Shown piece by piece: positions 1-10,883 of a stretch of DNA of 64,000 nt. The position numbers were made by a program, and so were the translations under genes. This stretch comes from Gaertneriomyces semiglobifer (Eukaryota > Chytridiomycota > Chytridiomycetes > Spizellomycetales > Spizellomycetaceae): NCBI GenBank assembly GCA_025558075.1, contig JAHLKF010000010.1:62001-126000 (forward strand). Direction: 5' to 3'. The notes beneath the pieces are model-generated. The model did no database searches and had not been told where the DNA came from. It saw nothing but the letters and a program-made list of their open reading frames with translations. The first letter of the stretch is position 1. Each line of letters starts with the position of its first letter.

Positions 1-862
1 CGCGAACGCTTTACCTCGCTGTATCGTGGACTATCGGCTGGCCTCCTCCGTCAAGCGACGTACACTACTGCTCGTATGGGACTTTTCAACACATTCCTCG
101 CTGTAGCCAAAGACCACAACAGCAGTACCAAGGGCACTAGCCAGGTGACCCTCACACAACGCGCCATGGCTGGCCTTGCTGCTGGTGGCTTGGGCGCCAT
201 TGTAGGGACACCAGCTGATTTAGCGTTGGTAAGAATGCAGGCGGACGGAGTACTACCCGTCGGCAAGAGGGCGCATTATACTGGTGTTGGCAACGCGCTG
301 GTCAGGATCACCAGGGAGGAAGGCTTCTTGAAGCTCTGGCAGGGATGCACACCGACCGTCGCGAGGGCGATGGCACTTAATCTGGGAATGCTCACAACGT
401 AAGGAAGTTCCAGCACTAGCTGAGTGATTGTTCCGCTCCTTTAACCTACTTGTCCAATCAGCTATTCTCAAGCCAAAACGGAGCTTGACCGTTTATATCG
501 CCCTGGTTACGTGTCCAATTTGGGCGCCTCAGCTGTTGCCGGGTTCTTTGCTTCGGCCCTTTCCCTTCCGTTCGACTTTGTCAAGACTCGGCTACAGAAG
601 CAAAGGCCCGATGCTGTCACAGGGAAGGTTCCATACAGCGGCACCGTAGACTGTGCTGTAAAGGTTATCCAGCGGGAAGGACCTTTGGCGTTTTACCGAG
701 TACGTATTGCTATGGCGCGCGGGAGAAAGTGGGACGCATGCTGAGTATCATCCTCCACAGGGTTTCCCAGTGTACTACTTGCGAATCGCGCCACACGCCA
801 TGCTCACACTGTTGATTGCCGACGCCTTGACAGCTTTGGCTGCTAACAGTATCCAAAAATAA
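1..862 (+). CDS. Mitochondrial carrier, 2-oxoglutarate/malate type (5' partial)
   Basis: SLC25-family inner-membrane carrier; the N-terminal repeat lies beyond the left edge. Exons by sight: 1-398, 462-699 and 761-862, joined by introns of 63 and 61 nt, with stop at 860-862. Two carrier signatures are visible: PADLALVRMQ in exon 1 and PFDFVKTRLQ in exon 2 (P-x-D/E-x-x-x-x-K/R form), each followed by the usual EG-x-x-x-L/F-W/Y-x-G-type segment (for example EEGFLKLWQG). The stretch from the second signature of exon 1 through ARAMALN, YSQAK and the C-terminal PYY-type segment follows the oxoglutarate/malate carrier (SLC25A11) layout closely. In that family the protein exchanges cytosolic malate for matrix 2-oxoglutarate in the malate-aspartate shuttle. 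Substrate is inferred from family resemblance only; dicarboxylate carriers are the nearest alternative. Confidence 0.85.
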
Positions 863-1505
863 GGGGACCCACAAACGAACGACATGCTCACGATTACCCA
901 TACTTTGATCCTTCGGATAAGGCATATGTTCATACTACTACCGTTTCCGTTCAGAATTGTAGATCTTTCCTACTTTCATTCTTCCTTCATCAGATAATGG
1001 CGTCTGTTGACTGTACGTTAGCGGGCGGGTAATGCGTGGTGTTGTAGACGCGCCTCTCAATTTCTTTTGTACGATTTACTTTTGGCTTTCCCCGTTACTC
1101 GTAACGGTTCTTTATATCATACAAGCACATTGCGTGTGCGGTTCCTCATTCTCGTCTCTACTGTGCTGCTGTCTGCTAAAAAATTGTGCAAAAAGGTCGT
1201 CAACTCGCGAATACGCTTGACACGCAGTGCACCTATCGGAGAATAATCGGACGGCACCCTAACCCCAGCACGTCTGTGCGATCTTCCCGCGCGAAAACAT
1301 TGTGGGAACAGGGTAGTTCAGCTTTAAGGCTATCTTAGCATCCTCAGGAAATATATAGTTGGAGTAGATGGCACATTCTAGGAAGTGTCGTGCAGTTTGC
1401 TTCGTACATGTAGACGTTTAAGATCAAAGGTCGCAGGCCGTGGCAGCATTCGGACGTGTCCACTGAACTGAGAAAGTTCATTCAAGCAGACATCGACGCG
1501 ACGCC
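863..1505. other. Intergenic spacer between carrier and KNTC1-like gene
   Basis: This 643-nt stretch holds the carrier 3' flank and the presumed promoter of the next gene. The short open frame at 1032-1220 on the plus strand has no recognisable protein pattern. I see no tRNA, TATA box or repeat. Confidence 0.5.
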
Positions 1506-4500
1506 ATGCTCGCTTCAGGAACTCCTACTACATGCGATGGCGTCTGGGATGTTTGCATTCTCAATAGGAATTCCAAACGCGAAGGACTTTCGGTGGAGGC
1601 CGTGCCAGCTAACAGTCGCGAAGATGGACTGACAGAAGACTGCGTTTATAGAGTGGATACCCTAGCAGAGCTTATTCAGGATGCTGAGGTAGATGATTGT
1701 GTAATTGTTGTAGTGCCTTAGCCGCCGTGACGAATTTTTTGGGCAGAATGACAACGATTTAACTTGCCTGGCTGCCCAGTCGGCAACAGGTGTCTGTGTT
1801 GCCGTGGGAAAACAAGTACATTTACTGGATGCTGACTGCCTAACCCACAAGGCAACACTCACTTTTGGTACCCTCGCTGTTTTTCGTACTCGACCATTTT
1901 TTTAAAGATGAACATCTGACTTATTCATCGATGTGCAGAGAGTATCCCAGAAGCTCTCGCCCTCAACTCAACATCCTCGTTCCTGGTGGTAGGCGACAAT
2001 ATAGGTGCAATACACTTTGTGCATATCCCGACCGAACGAGTGCTATTTTCTCGAGATTTGATGTCCGACCCCACAAATCTGAACTTGAATGTGAAGCGAG
2101 TCTTTCGAAAAATGACCTTTGTTGCCAGACCCGGGTAAGCACACCGTCACGTGAATTGGCTTGTGGGTACCAGTGACTGATTCGTTGATCACAGCGATGA
2201 GGCAGAAGAACTGATTGTTGTCCTCGAAAATCTTGCTATGCTTCGGTTTACAAACATTCATCTAGACAGGCTCGAACGCGCAATGGAAGAAGGAGATGTG
2301 AAAACGGCGCATGAGTTACATCAAATGATTGAGTTAGAAGAAGTTCGTTTGAATCCAGCTGAAGATCATCTACAAATAGTACACGACGTGGTGCCTCTGG
2401 TGACCAAAGGCAGGCGACCAGGAAAGATATTGCTCTGTGGATCGGGAAATCAACCCTTGACTGTTTGGCAGCGTGCAAAAACCAATGGACGTACTATCTT
2501 CATGGATGCTGTTGAATCGGTATTACAATCCCGCTCGATAGTGCGTGGAGAAGTCGATAGTAGCCAACGATATCTGTTGCTTCTTGATTCTGATGGGATA
2601 CTCACTCTGTGGGATGCTCAACAGTTGGTTTTGCTCCGTGAATTTCAAGGTTCGTGTATGGAAGATTTTGTCATCCTAAACACCGACGAGATGACGATTG
2701 TGGCATTGACGGCAAGCAAGGGTTTTGCCGGGAGGAAAGTTTTACAAACAATTCGAATGCCACAACTTCTGGTGACGCATCGCTTGGATGTTGCCAACGA
2801 TGTGTGGTTGATCAGGAACAGTGGGAATCAGCGCGGCGACGGGAGGATATCTTTCATAGAGTGCTTAACCGACAACAGGTGCCCCTAACTATACCTTCTT
2901 ACGTCTGACTACAATATTAATACTCAAAATAGCAGGACGAAGTTGTACATTCGCGCGCTTATGCCCGCCGTTCCAAGATTCAGATTTGAACAGTTGCTTC
3001 ATCTGAAACGCTTCGAAGATGCAGAGGAGTTTGCGAAAACATACTGCCTAGACCTTCAGGTAATTCACGATGTCTGATTTGGACAATTGGGGATACCCAG
3101 CTGACCGTCCGCAGCTGGTCAGCAAAGCTAAATTAGAACATATGTTGTCGCACGTTCCTCGGGGTGCGCTAAATCAGGGAAATAGTGCCACGGACCCCGT
3201 CGACCAAATTTTATTACAGCTCAGGGACCTGGAGGCAAGCAGCAGGCATTTGTCTCTCTGCCTACCAGTAGCTCCTAACGTTTCAAAACTCTAGGACGAT
3301 GAGTTCGCCCTCCAATACTGTCTGACCGCGCGGCTTGCGACATTTGAAGGCACGTACAGGCTCTTATCACACGCTCGTTCTATTGTGCAGGACCGATTAC
3401 GTCAACGCGGCGTGTCGTTCAGCGCAAGAGGTGACATGCTCGAACAGCAGAAGGTTCATTCGGCGGTTCGCCGTTTTGGAACATACCAACTCGTTGCTTA
3501 TGAGAAGCACAATCGAAGCGGTTATGGCTTGAACGGCAAAGGCGCAACAGATTTCAACTCCGACGATTGGCACGCATTCCGCATTTGCGATTTAGTACAT
3601 AAACTCCGAGATTTACTACGCGCAGGGGAGTTGAAATTAGCCGTCGTAATCTGGAAACGACATTGCCTCGACGAGAACCTGATGGACCATGTACATGAGA
3701 TTTTGGCCGCTATGTCCGAAGATGCGAGTCTCGGCGATTTCATCCCATGGTTAAAAACGGAGGTTCTACCGTTTGTTAAATCCGGCGCGGATAGGTTGAA
3801 GTTGGCTACCTGGATTCAACACCGTGCCAGGTTGATTGAAAGGAGAGACCGTCGGCCTCATGGGGCTCTTGAAGTCTTGCGTCTCCTTGATTCTGTTGCC
3901 TCGTCTGGCTTTCTTGAAAGGACCAGCAATCAATCTCAACAGTTTACGCTGGCCACCCCATCTCACTATGTGGAAAATGCCGTTCTGTTCGCACATTCAG
4001 GTATTATTTCCTTTGGGGCCGAGAGCACTAGTGGCAAAGTTTGGGCAGATGATTTGAAGAAACATTTTGAGGACTTAGTACATCTTTGGGATGAGCACCA
4101 GTACTGCCTTAGCTTGAACGACTATAGCCAGCTAACGCCCATGGAAATTTCTAAAGAACTCATCGATCGTGTCGCCGCCTCCGAGCTTCTGACAGATGCC
4201 ATCGGCAAACACTTCATTCCGTACATCGAACGACACGGATTGCATTTTAACGAAGTCCTATCAGAGTACTGTACAGAGCTCATGGATGGATCGCTGAATG
4301 TATCGTCTATGAACTCTATGGCAGACAGTTCGTGGCACGCTCGTGTTCTAGCCATACTTTCGTGTATGAATGATATCGATCTGAAAGCTGACGTTGTTAT
4401 GGAACTAATGAAGCGAACCCCCGTGCCTTGGAACAACGATGCCGATACGGTCTTCACTGACTCACTACGGTGGATGACTCACCGCAAGGAAGACCTTAAA

Positions 4501-7500
4501 GAGCAGTATCGGTTGCTGCGGTTGAAAAGGATGATGTTGGGATATGGAATCTCTAATTTCAACATTAGCGACAAACAGTTAGCTAAAGGATTACTTCCGA
4601 GAATCCTGTGCCGCGTAGAGATTCCTAATGCCATCCACGATGCCTTACAGGTTGTATCTGTTTACGATCATTTGCACGCTGTGGATGCGTATCGCGTGCG
4701 CATCATGTGCTTGTTCGAAGCTGGACATATCCAGAGAGGTTTGAGATTGATTCAGTATTGCTTCGAGGAAGATCGTCCGGAAATTAACATGGAGGCACAA
4801 GAATTGGGACTCGATGGTGAAAAAGATCCAGATTTAGTGGAAAGAATTGGACTGGGTAAAGAATTAGTGGTTTGTCTGGTTCAAATCATGGAAGATGCAG
4901 TTATGAGACATAGGAATGAGGAAGACAAGGATGTGACCGAGGCAGAGTTCCAATGGAGTTCCCAGGCAGCGGTCCAACTTCTCAGCGTACTGGAAACAAT
5001 GAGTGGGCAATTGGCTACAGAGCTTAATGAGGCAAAGACGGTAAAAGACAGCGGCAATAACGTTATATCCAATCCGTACAGGAATGTGTTACTTACGTCC
5101 GCGATTATGGGTCCAAGTGTCTGTTGGCTACCTGGAGGTGCACAAGTTTTGAGAAGTCTCACATCGTTGTTTGACGAGTTTGGTGTTATGCTAACTCCGG
5201 AAGAGTTCGACATCGAGGCCGAAAGGCGGAAAGTGCTCGCTGATTTCGCGAAGGAGGTGTTTAAGTATGTGAATAATTGTGATGGCATAGATGCAGTTGA
5301 AAGTCAGTCTCGAAAGGGAAAGCGCAAGCTAATCGACCTTGAGGGCGACACGCGCGAATATGAGCAATCGCATGCGGGCCTCCATCGACTGGCGCAAGTC
5401 CTGGGGTTTGAGAGGTCGCGTCTAAGAGGACTCCTGGCTGAAGAAGCCGCGCGCAATGGAGACTTTAGCAGCGCTTCAATGTTATGCAAGGAGTTATTCG
5501 ACAAGTTCCCGGACGCTGGCACCGCTCGGACTGTGCAAAAGGTCGCACGGCTTTTGCTGGAATATGCGGCTGAACACAAGCATGTATATAGAGACGCTAG
5601 GGCATTTAAGACCCGATTCCGACTTACGGCAAGGATAGCACAACTCAGCGCTCAAGCCTTTTCGGTCTGCGCGAAAGAGAACATCGAGAGATGCTTGGAT
5701 GATTGGAAAAATCATGATCTTCAGCACATGATTTTCACCCAGACGGATGCTGGAGATTATGATGAGATGGTCACCCATGACTTGACTTCTCAAAGGGAAG
5801 TAGCGTTCAGCGAGCCTCCTTCTGAGCCACGCTTTGGAATCTATGCAGGACCATCCGAAGAGGCCGCTGGTCGATCAGCTCCAACGCGTTGCATTGGCTC
5901 ACCATGTTTTCCTCAAGCACCAGCGGTTGCGGCGAATGAAGAGGCAAACTTCATTCACGACCGCTTCGGATCTTATCTTTTTGAAGAAAATTACCGCGAA
6001 AGTAGCTTGGTGCTTTCCACCGATATGGCAATGGAACTGGCGTCTGCTTTCGTGCTTGACGCGTCACCCCGGAGCGCAGATGCGCCCTTAGGCTTAAATG
6101 CTGCCAGCAAAGGGAAGAAAGCCGGAAAATCCGGAAGTTGTCGCAAACATCCAACAGTATCTGGTAGAATCCTGGCAGAATACCTGATTAAAAACAAAAG
6201 CTACCAGACTGTTTTGAGAGTCTTGCACAGGGCGAAGGAAGTGGTACTGAGGTGGGAAGGATCGGGCGATGGAGACGCATGGAAGCTCGTGGTGGACGTT
6301 TATGACAGCAGTCTGAAAAGCTTGTTCTTGGCGGTAATGGCCTCGAGAACCATCGATGCCCATCTAGCGTTGGGATACTTGTTGTCGCTTCCACAGGAAT
6401 TGGCCTTTGATGCTTACAAGGTAAGTTATGACTTTCACGGAAGAAGGTCGAGTATTACCGCGACCGTCCACTGACGATCCTACGCCAGTCTGGCATGAAC
6501 ATCCTAACGACGGACTATACGCGCACTGTCCAAGGAGCTAACATTGGTGCTACCTGGGCCACGGCATGGCATCAACGTAGTATTCGCATAACGTGTGACG
6601 AGCTCGCCTCGAACGCCAAATGGTGGCATCAATTGGCTCTCTTTGGCATCCCCTTTGATAAGCCCAAATTCCGGTATCGACGAGAAACGGACGGTCACCA
6701 ACGCGCCATTGTTCCGCAATTATTGGACAAAACAGGGTATGATATTTTAACGGTGTTAGAGTTTGCCCGATGCTATGAAGTACCGGATGACTTTGTCATC
6801 GCAGAGTATGTGAGGGGATTGATCCTTAACGCAGACGAGATGGATTACCAGAATAGAGTGGCTGGGGTGGTAGACGACGTGAAGAATAAAGAAAAATTAT
6901 TGACCACCTTGCTTGAGGAATGCCTGCCAAGAATCAACCCCTACGACTACGAACGTGAGTGGACACGTGCGCGAACTTGTACATGTTTGAAGAGTTTGGT
7001 TAAATTTCGTCATATTTTACGTCTCAGGAATCCTTTTCGTCATCGGGGTCGTTTTGAAATTGAAACCGGATCACGAAATCGGCGCCAAATGCAAGGAGGT
7101 TGTCACCGTTCTTTGCGACTATGCCCGCTCGTTGCCACCCACAGTCGAAGAGTTGCTGGTAGCTAAGCGCGGTATGTGCAGAAGTCCGAGTGCTCGGCGA
7201 GGACCTACATTGAAAGTTTTTCCATCATTTGCTAGCTTTAGTGGGTGTTACCCTCGCGTCTCAGCAGGAAAGCTGGGAAGATCTCGTTGCTGTAGGTTAT
7301 AGTATGATTTCCGGGGCATCTTCAACTACTGATGCATTTAGGAGCAGCTATTCCCTAAGAGCCTTCAACGGTTACCATTTCACCCGCTCATCAACGCTCC
7401 GTGGTCTGTTATTGCCCCAGAACTCACCGAAGAATCCATTCCACAATTGCGCCATTTACGTAAGGTTCTTTCTCTCAACCTGGACCAGTTTTACGTACTT

Positions 7501-9893
7501 GCAGTTGAAAATATGCTCAGGGAAGCGATGGTTGAGGACAAATCGAACTGCGTTTCCACGATCAATATACACTTTCAAGATCTCAAGCGTCTCCTTTCAA
7601 GCATCACCGATGGAACCATTGCTATCAAAGCACTGTTACACCTCGCCGAAAAATTTCCTTGCGGCCCTGACCGAATAAGTGCGCAGAAAATGGCGCTTGC
7701 TCGTGCAGAGAGAGCGAAAGATATATCAGCCGCAAAGGAGATTCGCCGCATGTTGATCATTAGCGAGACTGAACTTCAGCTGAGAACTCTTCAGATGGAA
7801 GAGATGCTCCCACTGATCAACCCGGACGACAATATGAGTCGATTGATGCATGAACTATATATGTGTCAAAGCGAGGTGGCCCTCGATCCGAAAAGTAGGA
7901 ATCCGTTTCTTCGCGCCAGGAATGAAAGTGTTGCTGAGAATTTGTGCGCTCCTCACAGATGATCTTGACGTGCACCGTTTGGTGGACGACATTGCCGGGC
8001 GCACCCAAGTTAATGTTGACCATTTCCGGCGATATTTGTTGTCGGTAAGCTGGCACCTTTGTCCATGTATGCCGAGTTTGTCAATGGGCCTCACCGAATC
8101 CATGCTCCGCAGAAACTTTTGTCCGAAGAAATCCGCACTAGCAACGAAGACCGCGAAATGTATCTCCCATCCATGCGCGTGCAGATCAACAATGTACTGG
8201 ACGCCCGCGACGAACTGGCCGTGCAGATGCGAGTACTATACCTTTTACGGGCGTTCCCATTGCAAGAGGCCATTCGAACCTTGCTGGAATACATCGCTCA
8301 GGTACGCCGCCGCGGCCAGAGCACTGAGGTTGTTTGGCACCATGATTTAACCTCCGCACATTTTAGAAACACGGTGTGCAGACGCTCAATAGAATACGAG
8401 CTTTAAGTGTCCTTTTCCAATTGGCGACTTCGAAAGACTTGGCGAGACACGGCTATGAGAAGCTGAAGTGCGTCGGTTTTCAGTTTTAGACCATCTGACT
8501 GGCGTACTGATAGTAATCTCGGCTGCTAGGACTTATATGCGAGTCTTGCTGTACCTTGCTGATTTCGAAGAACTCCATATTGCACAGAGCCTGTATGAGT
8601 TTGAGGAGTGTGATAAAGAGGCTTTTGTTAAGAGTCTCTGGGTCGGATACAAGGACAACATAAAGGTAAGGGGTGATCGCCAATGGGTGAGCACTACGAC
8701 TAACATGTGAACAACAGGTTGCCCAAATCATCTGCAACATCTGTTTGGATTATAAAGTCTACGATCTCACGTTATGGGGAAGTGCTTTGCAGCGTTTAAT
8801 TGAGAAACAGGCGGTAAGTCATGTTGATGAGTCGCTGATAAACCTCCCAGCTAAGCCAGACCTCGCACGTTAGTATCGGTATCTACTGGGAATAATGGAG
8901 CACGTCAGCTCTGTCCCTGAACTTGCCCAATTGAATTCTCTCCCGCGAGTTTGGAATGATGTCTTGCTAGGATGCTTGCAGATACATGCGGATAATCCTG
9001 GTATGCGACGTCGTCCTCCCTATGTTTGCAACTTCGCTCCCCCTGACAGTGATCTTCGAAACAGGTGATCAACACCTCCTGCATCATATTCTCAACCTTG
9101 TGCAAAAGTGCCCATTCTTGCCAGAGCTGAACGTGGTCGCCTTCCTGAATTATTTCACCGACAAGGCTATGCAGACACCAATAACATTCGATGATTTGAT
9201 TGCCAGTCTGAAAGGAATTGCCGCTCTACCACCCACCGGAGAGAGTGAAAACGCCGTAACAAAAATTGTTCGGAGACTTGATGTATCAGAGCTTGTTGTT
9301 TCTCTGGATGCTATTAGTGGAAGCCTGGACAACTGGGTGGCCCTCCCTAACGCGGACTTATGGATCGGAAGGGTAGGTTGGGCTGCACATTTTATATGTT
9401 GACTATGCTCTCATTCTCATTGAACTGGTTAAAGGTATGGGTCATGCGTGCTATTTATGATTATATAGATGACAAACGATCGTACGAGTTGCTCCTTACA
9501 TCACGACATTTGCATGGATTTGTGAGTTACCTTGTTGACTGCAACAAAATTCAAAATCTTGTTGTGGCTTCTGTCAAGGCTCAGAGGTTTGTTTTCCACA
9601 ATGCTGTGACATTCAGGCAACATTTTCTCACCCTGCTATGACTTGCTAGAGTGGCGGCTGCTTGCGAAGTCGTGCAACGGTATTACATGCAGTATCCCGA
9701 AAAGCTGAATGTGGCGGATAATGTGGTGCGTCCTTCAAAAGAAGCAATGTTGAAGGTACTTCTGCAATTGTGAACGTAGGTAATCATCCTGCGACTAACC
9801 GGTACTTCAAAGATCTATTTGATGTCACAGAAATTTTCCGCCGAAGATGAACAAATTGTACATATGACATTAGACGACCTGAAGGATGTATAA
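1506..9893 (+). CDS. KNTC1: Kinetochore-associated protein 1 / Rough deal (KNTC1/Rod) homologue, 21 exons
   Basis: Reconstructed exons: 1506-1700, 1747-1867, 1939-2134, 2195-2878, 2936-3059, 3115-3234, 3295-6420, 6489-6954, 7028-7171, 7236-7291, 7342-7894, 7959-8044, 8113-8301, 8367-8467, 8530-8665, 8718-8813, 8874-9000, 9065-9372, 9435-9586, 9650-9755, 9813-9893. They sum to 7,167 nt (2,388 aa) with all phases consistent; human KNTC1 is about 2,200 aa. The first four exons encode a WD40-like beta-propeller (blades such as FLVVGDNIGAIHFVHIP and LLLLDSDGILTLWD). The rest is an alpha-solenoid with Rod-type segments: RFRFEQLLHLKRFEDAEEFA, the WIQHRARLIERRD region near residue 640, and RLPFHPLINAPWSVIAPEL near 1755. 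In animals Rod forms the RZZ complex with ZW10 and Zwilch, builds the kinetochore corona and recruits dynein and Mad1/Mad2. The related NBAS/Sec39 family is the alternative, but the Rod-specific C-terminal blocks favour Rod. The start is the first ATG before the VYRVDTLAEL segment. The acceptor of exon 18 could instead lie 15 nt upstream, in frame. Confidence 0.85.
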
Positions 9894-10001
9894 ACTGTAC
9901 ATTATTTATAAGTCACTGAAGAACATTGTTGATTGAGCCAAATGCAGTTCAGCAATTACACCAACAGAGGACCAGACAAAGCGGCAGTGTATTGTAGGTG
10001 A

Positions 10002-10451
10002 CTAAGGGAGAGTGGTTTCTCGAGCATCGGAGGTCGCGACATCTATTCCCGCTGCCTCCCAGATTTTGAAACATTGATCGACCACATTCTCTTTTACCAG
10101 GACCCAGTCGGTGTCGTAGGTGCTCAGGGTGAAAACACTGATAGCGGCGTCTTTCAAGGGTCCAATTACTTTCACCAGGACCCCAACCAGGGCGAAATCC
10201 AATTGACCCGAAATAGCAAAAGCTCGCCAGCCCGTTTCGGTCTGGATTTCACTGCGCGAGATCTCTGGTGGCAACTGAACCACAGCGGGGAGAATAACCG
10301 AGAACTCGGACGGAGTGACAGTCAGTGAGACGACTGAATTTGAATTGGTCTCAAGTAGGGGAGCCACTCGAGCGATCGTCGTAGCGTCTGGCGCCAGACG
10401 GTGGATCGCTAAAGGTTCTGGGTAGTATACTAAAGATAATGGTGAACTCAT
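10002..10451 (-). CDS. ACT-domain protein, CASTOR/GATS-like
   Basis: Single exon of 149 aa; the open frame runs further upstream, but the first ATG is at 10451. The sequence carries an N-terminal segment ending in a conserved aromatic-acidic stretch, then a C-terminal ACT domain recognisable by VLVKVIGPLKDAAISVFTLS followed by TYDTDWVLVKE. This is the ACT variant found in CASTOR proteins (arginine sensors acting on the TORC1 regulator GATOR2 in animals) and in many small uncharacterised fungal and bacterial proteins. The ligand is not predictable. The gene ends about 100 nt from the convergent KNTC1-like gene. The family call is good; the TOR-sensing role is only an inference from distant relatives. 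Confidence 0.7.
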   Translation of the reverse strand: MSSPLSLVYYPEPLAIHRLAPDATTIARVAPLLETNSNSVVSLTVTPSEFSVILPAVVQLPPEISRSEIQTETGWRAFAISGQLDFALVGVLVKVIGPLKDAAISVFTLSTYDTDWVLVKENVVDQCFKIWEAAGIDVATSDARETTLP

Positions 10452-10579
10452 GTCTAGGACGATTTCGTACAAAAAACGCTGCCATGCCCTAGAGTGAAAA
10501 CTCGCCCATAATTATCATACGCCGTGCACCGGCTAAATCACGGAACATGTACACTAATTTGCTGTAACCTTCATCAAAA

Positions 10580-10650
10580 GCATTGGTGGTTTAGTGGCAT
10601 AATTACCGCCTGCCACGCGGTAGACCCGAGTTCGATTCTCGGCCAATGCA
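10580..10650 (+). tRNA. tRNA-Gly (GCC)
   Basis: A 71-nt cloverleaf: acceptor GCATTGG pairs with CCAATGC, anticodon stem ACCGC with GCGGT, and the loop CTGCCAC gives anticodon GCC. The T loop reads TTCGATT. No intron and no encoded CCA, as in eukaryotes. Confidence 0.97.
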
Positions 10651-10655
10651 TTTTT
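10651..10655 (+). terminator. RNA polymerase III terminator of tRNA-Gly
   Basis: A run of five T residues follows the discriminator base immediately, the usual Pol III stop. Confidence 0.85.
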
Positions 10656-10883
10656 GCCCCCCATTACGTTTTGACAGGTTTTTTTGACTGGCGTTGTTGG
10701 GCTTGCCACATCTGCTTTATTCTTCACCTGGATCGGGCGAGGGCCTTTCATTCATTGGTCTAAGTGACAGTCCGGTACTAGCGTTCGTTCTTTTGGTTAT
10801 TGTCCCTGTCGAGGTCACAATTTCATCATGACAAGTTGCTCAGTTTGCCTCAGACCTTGATTAAGACACAGTTACAATCGACG

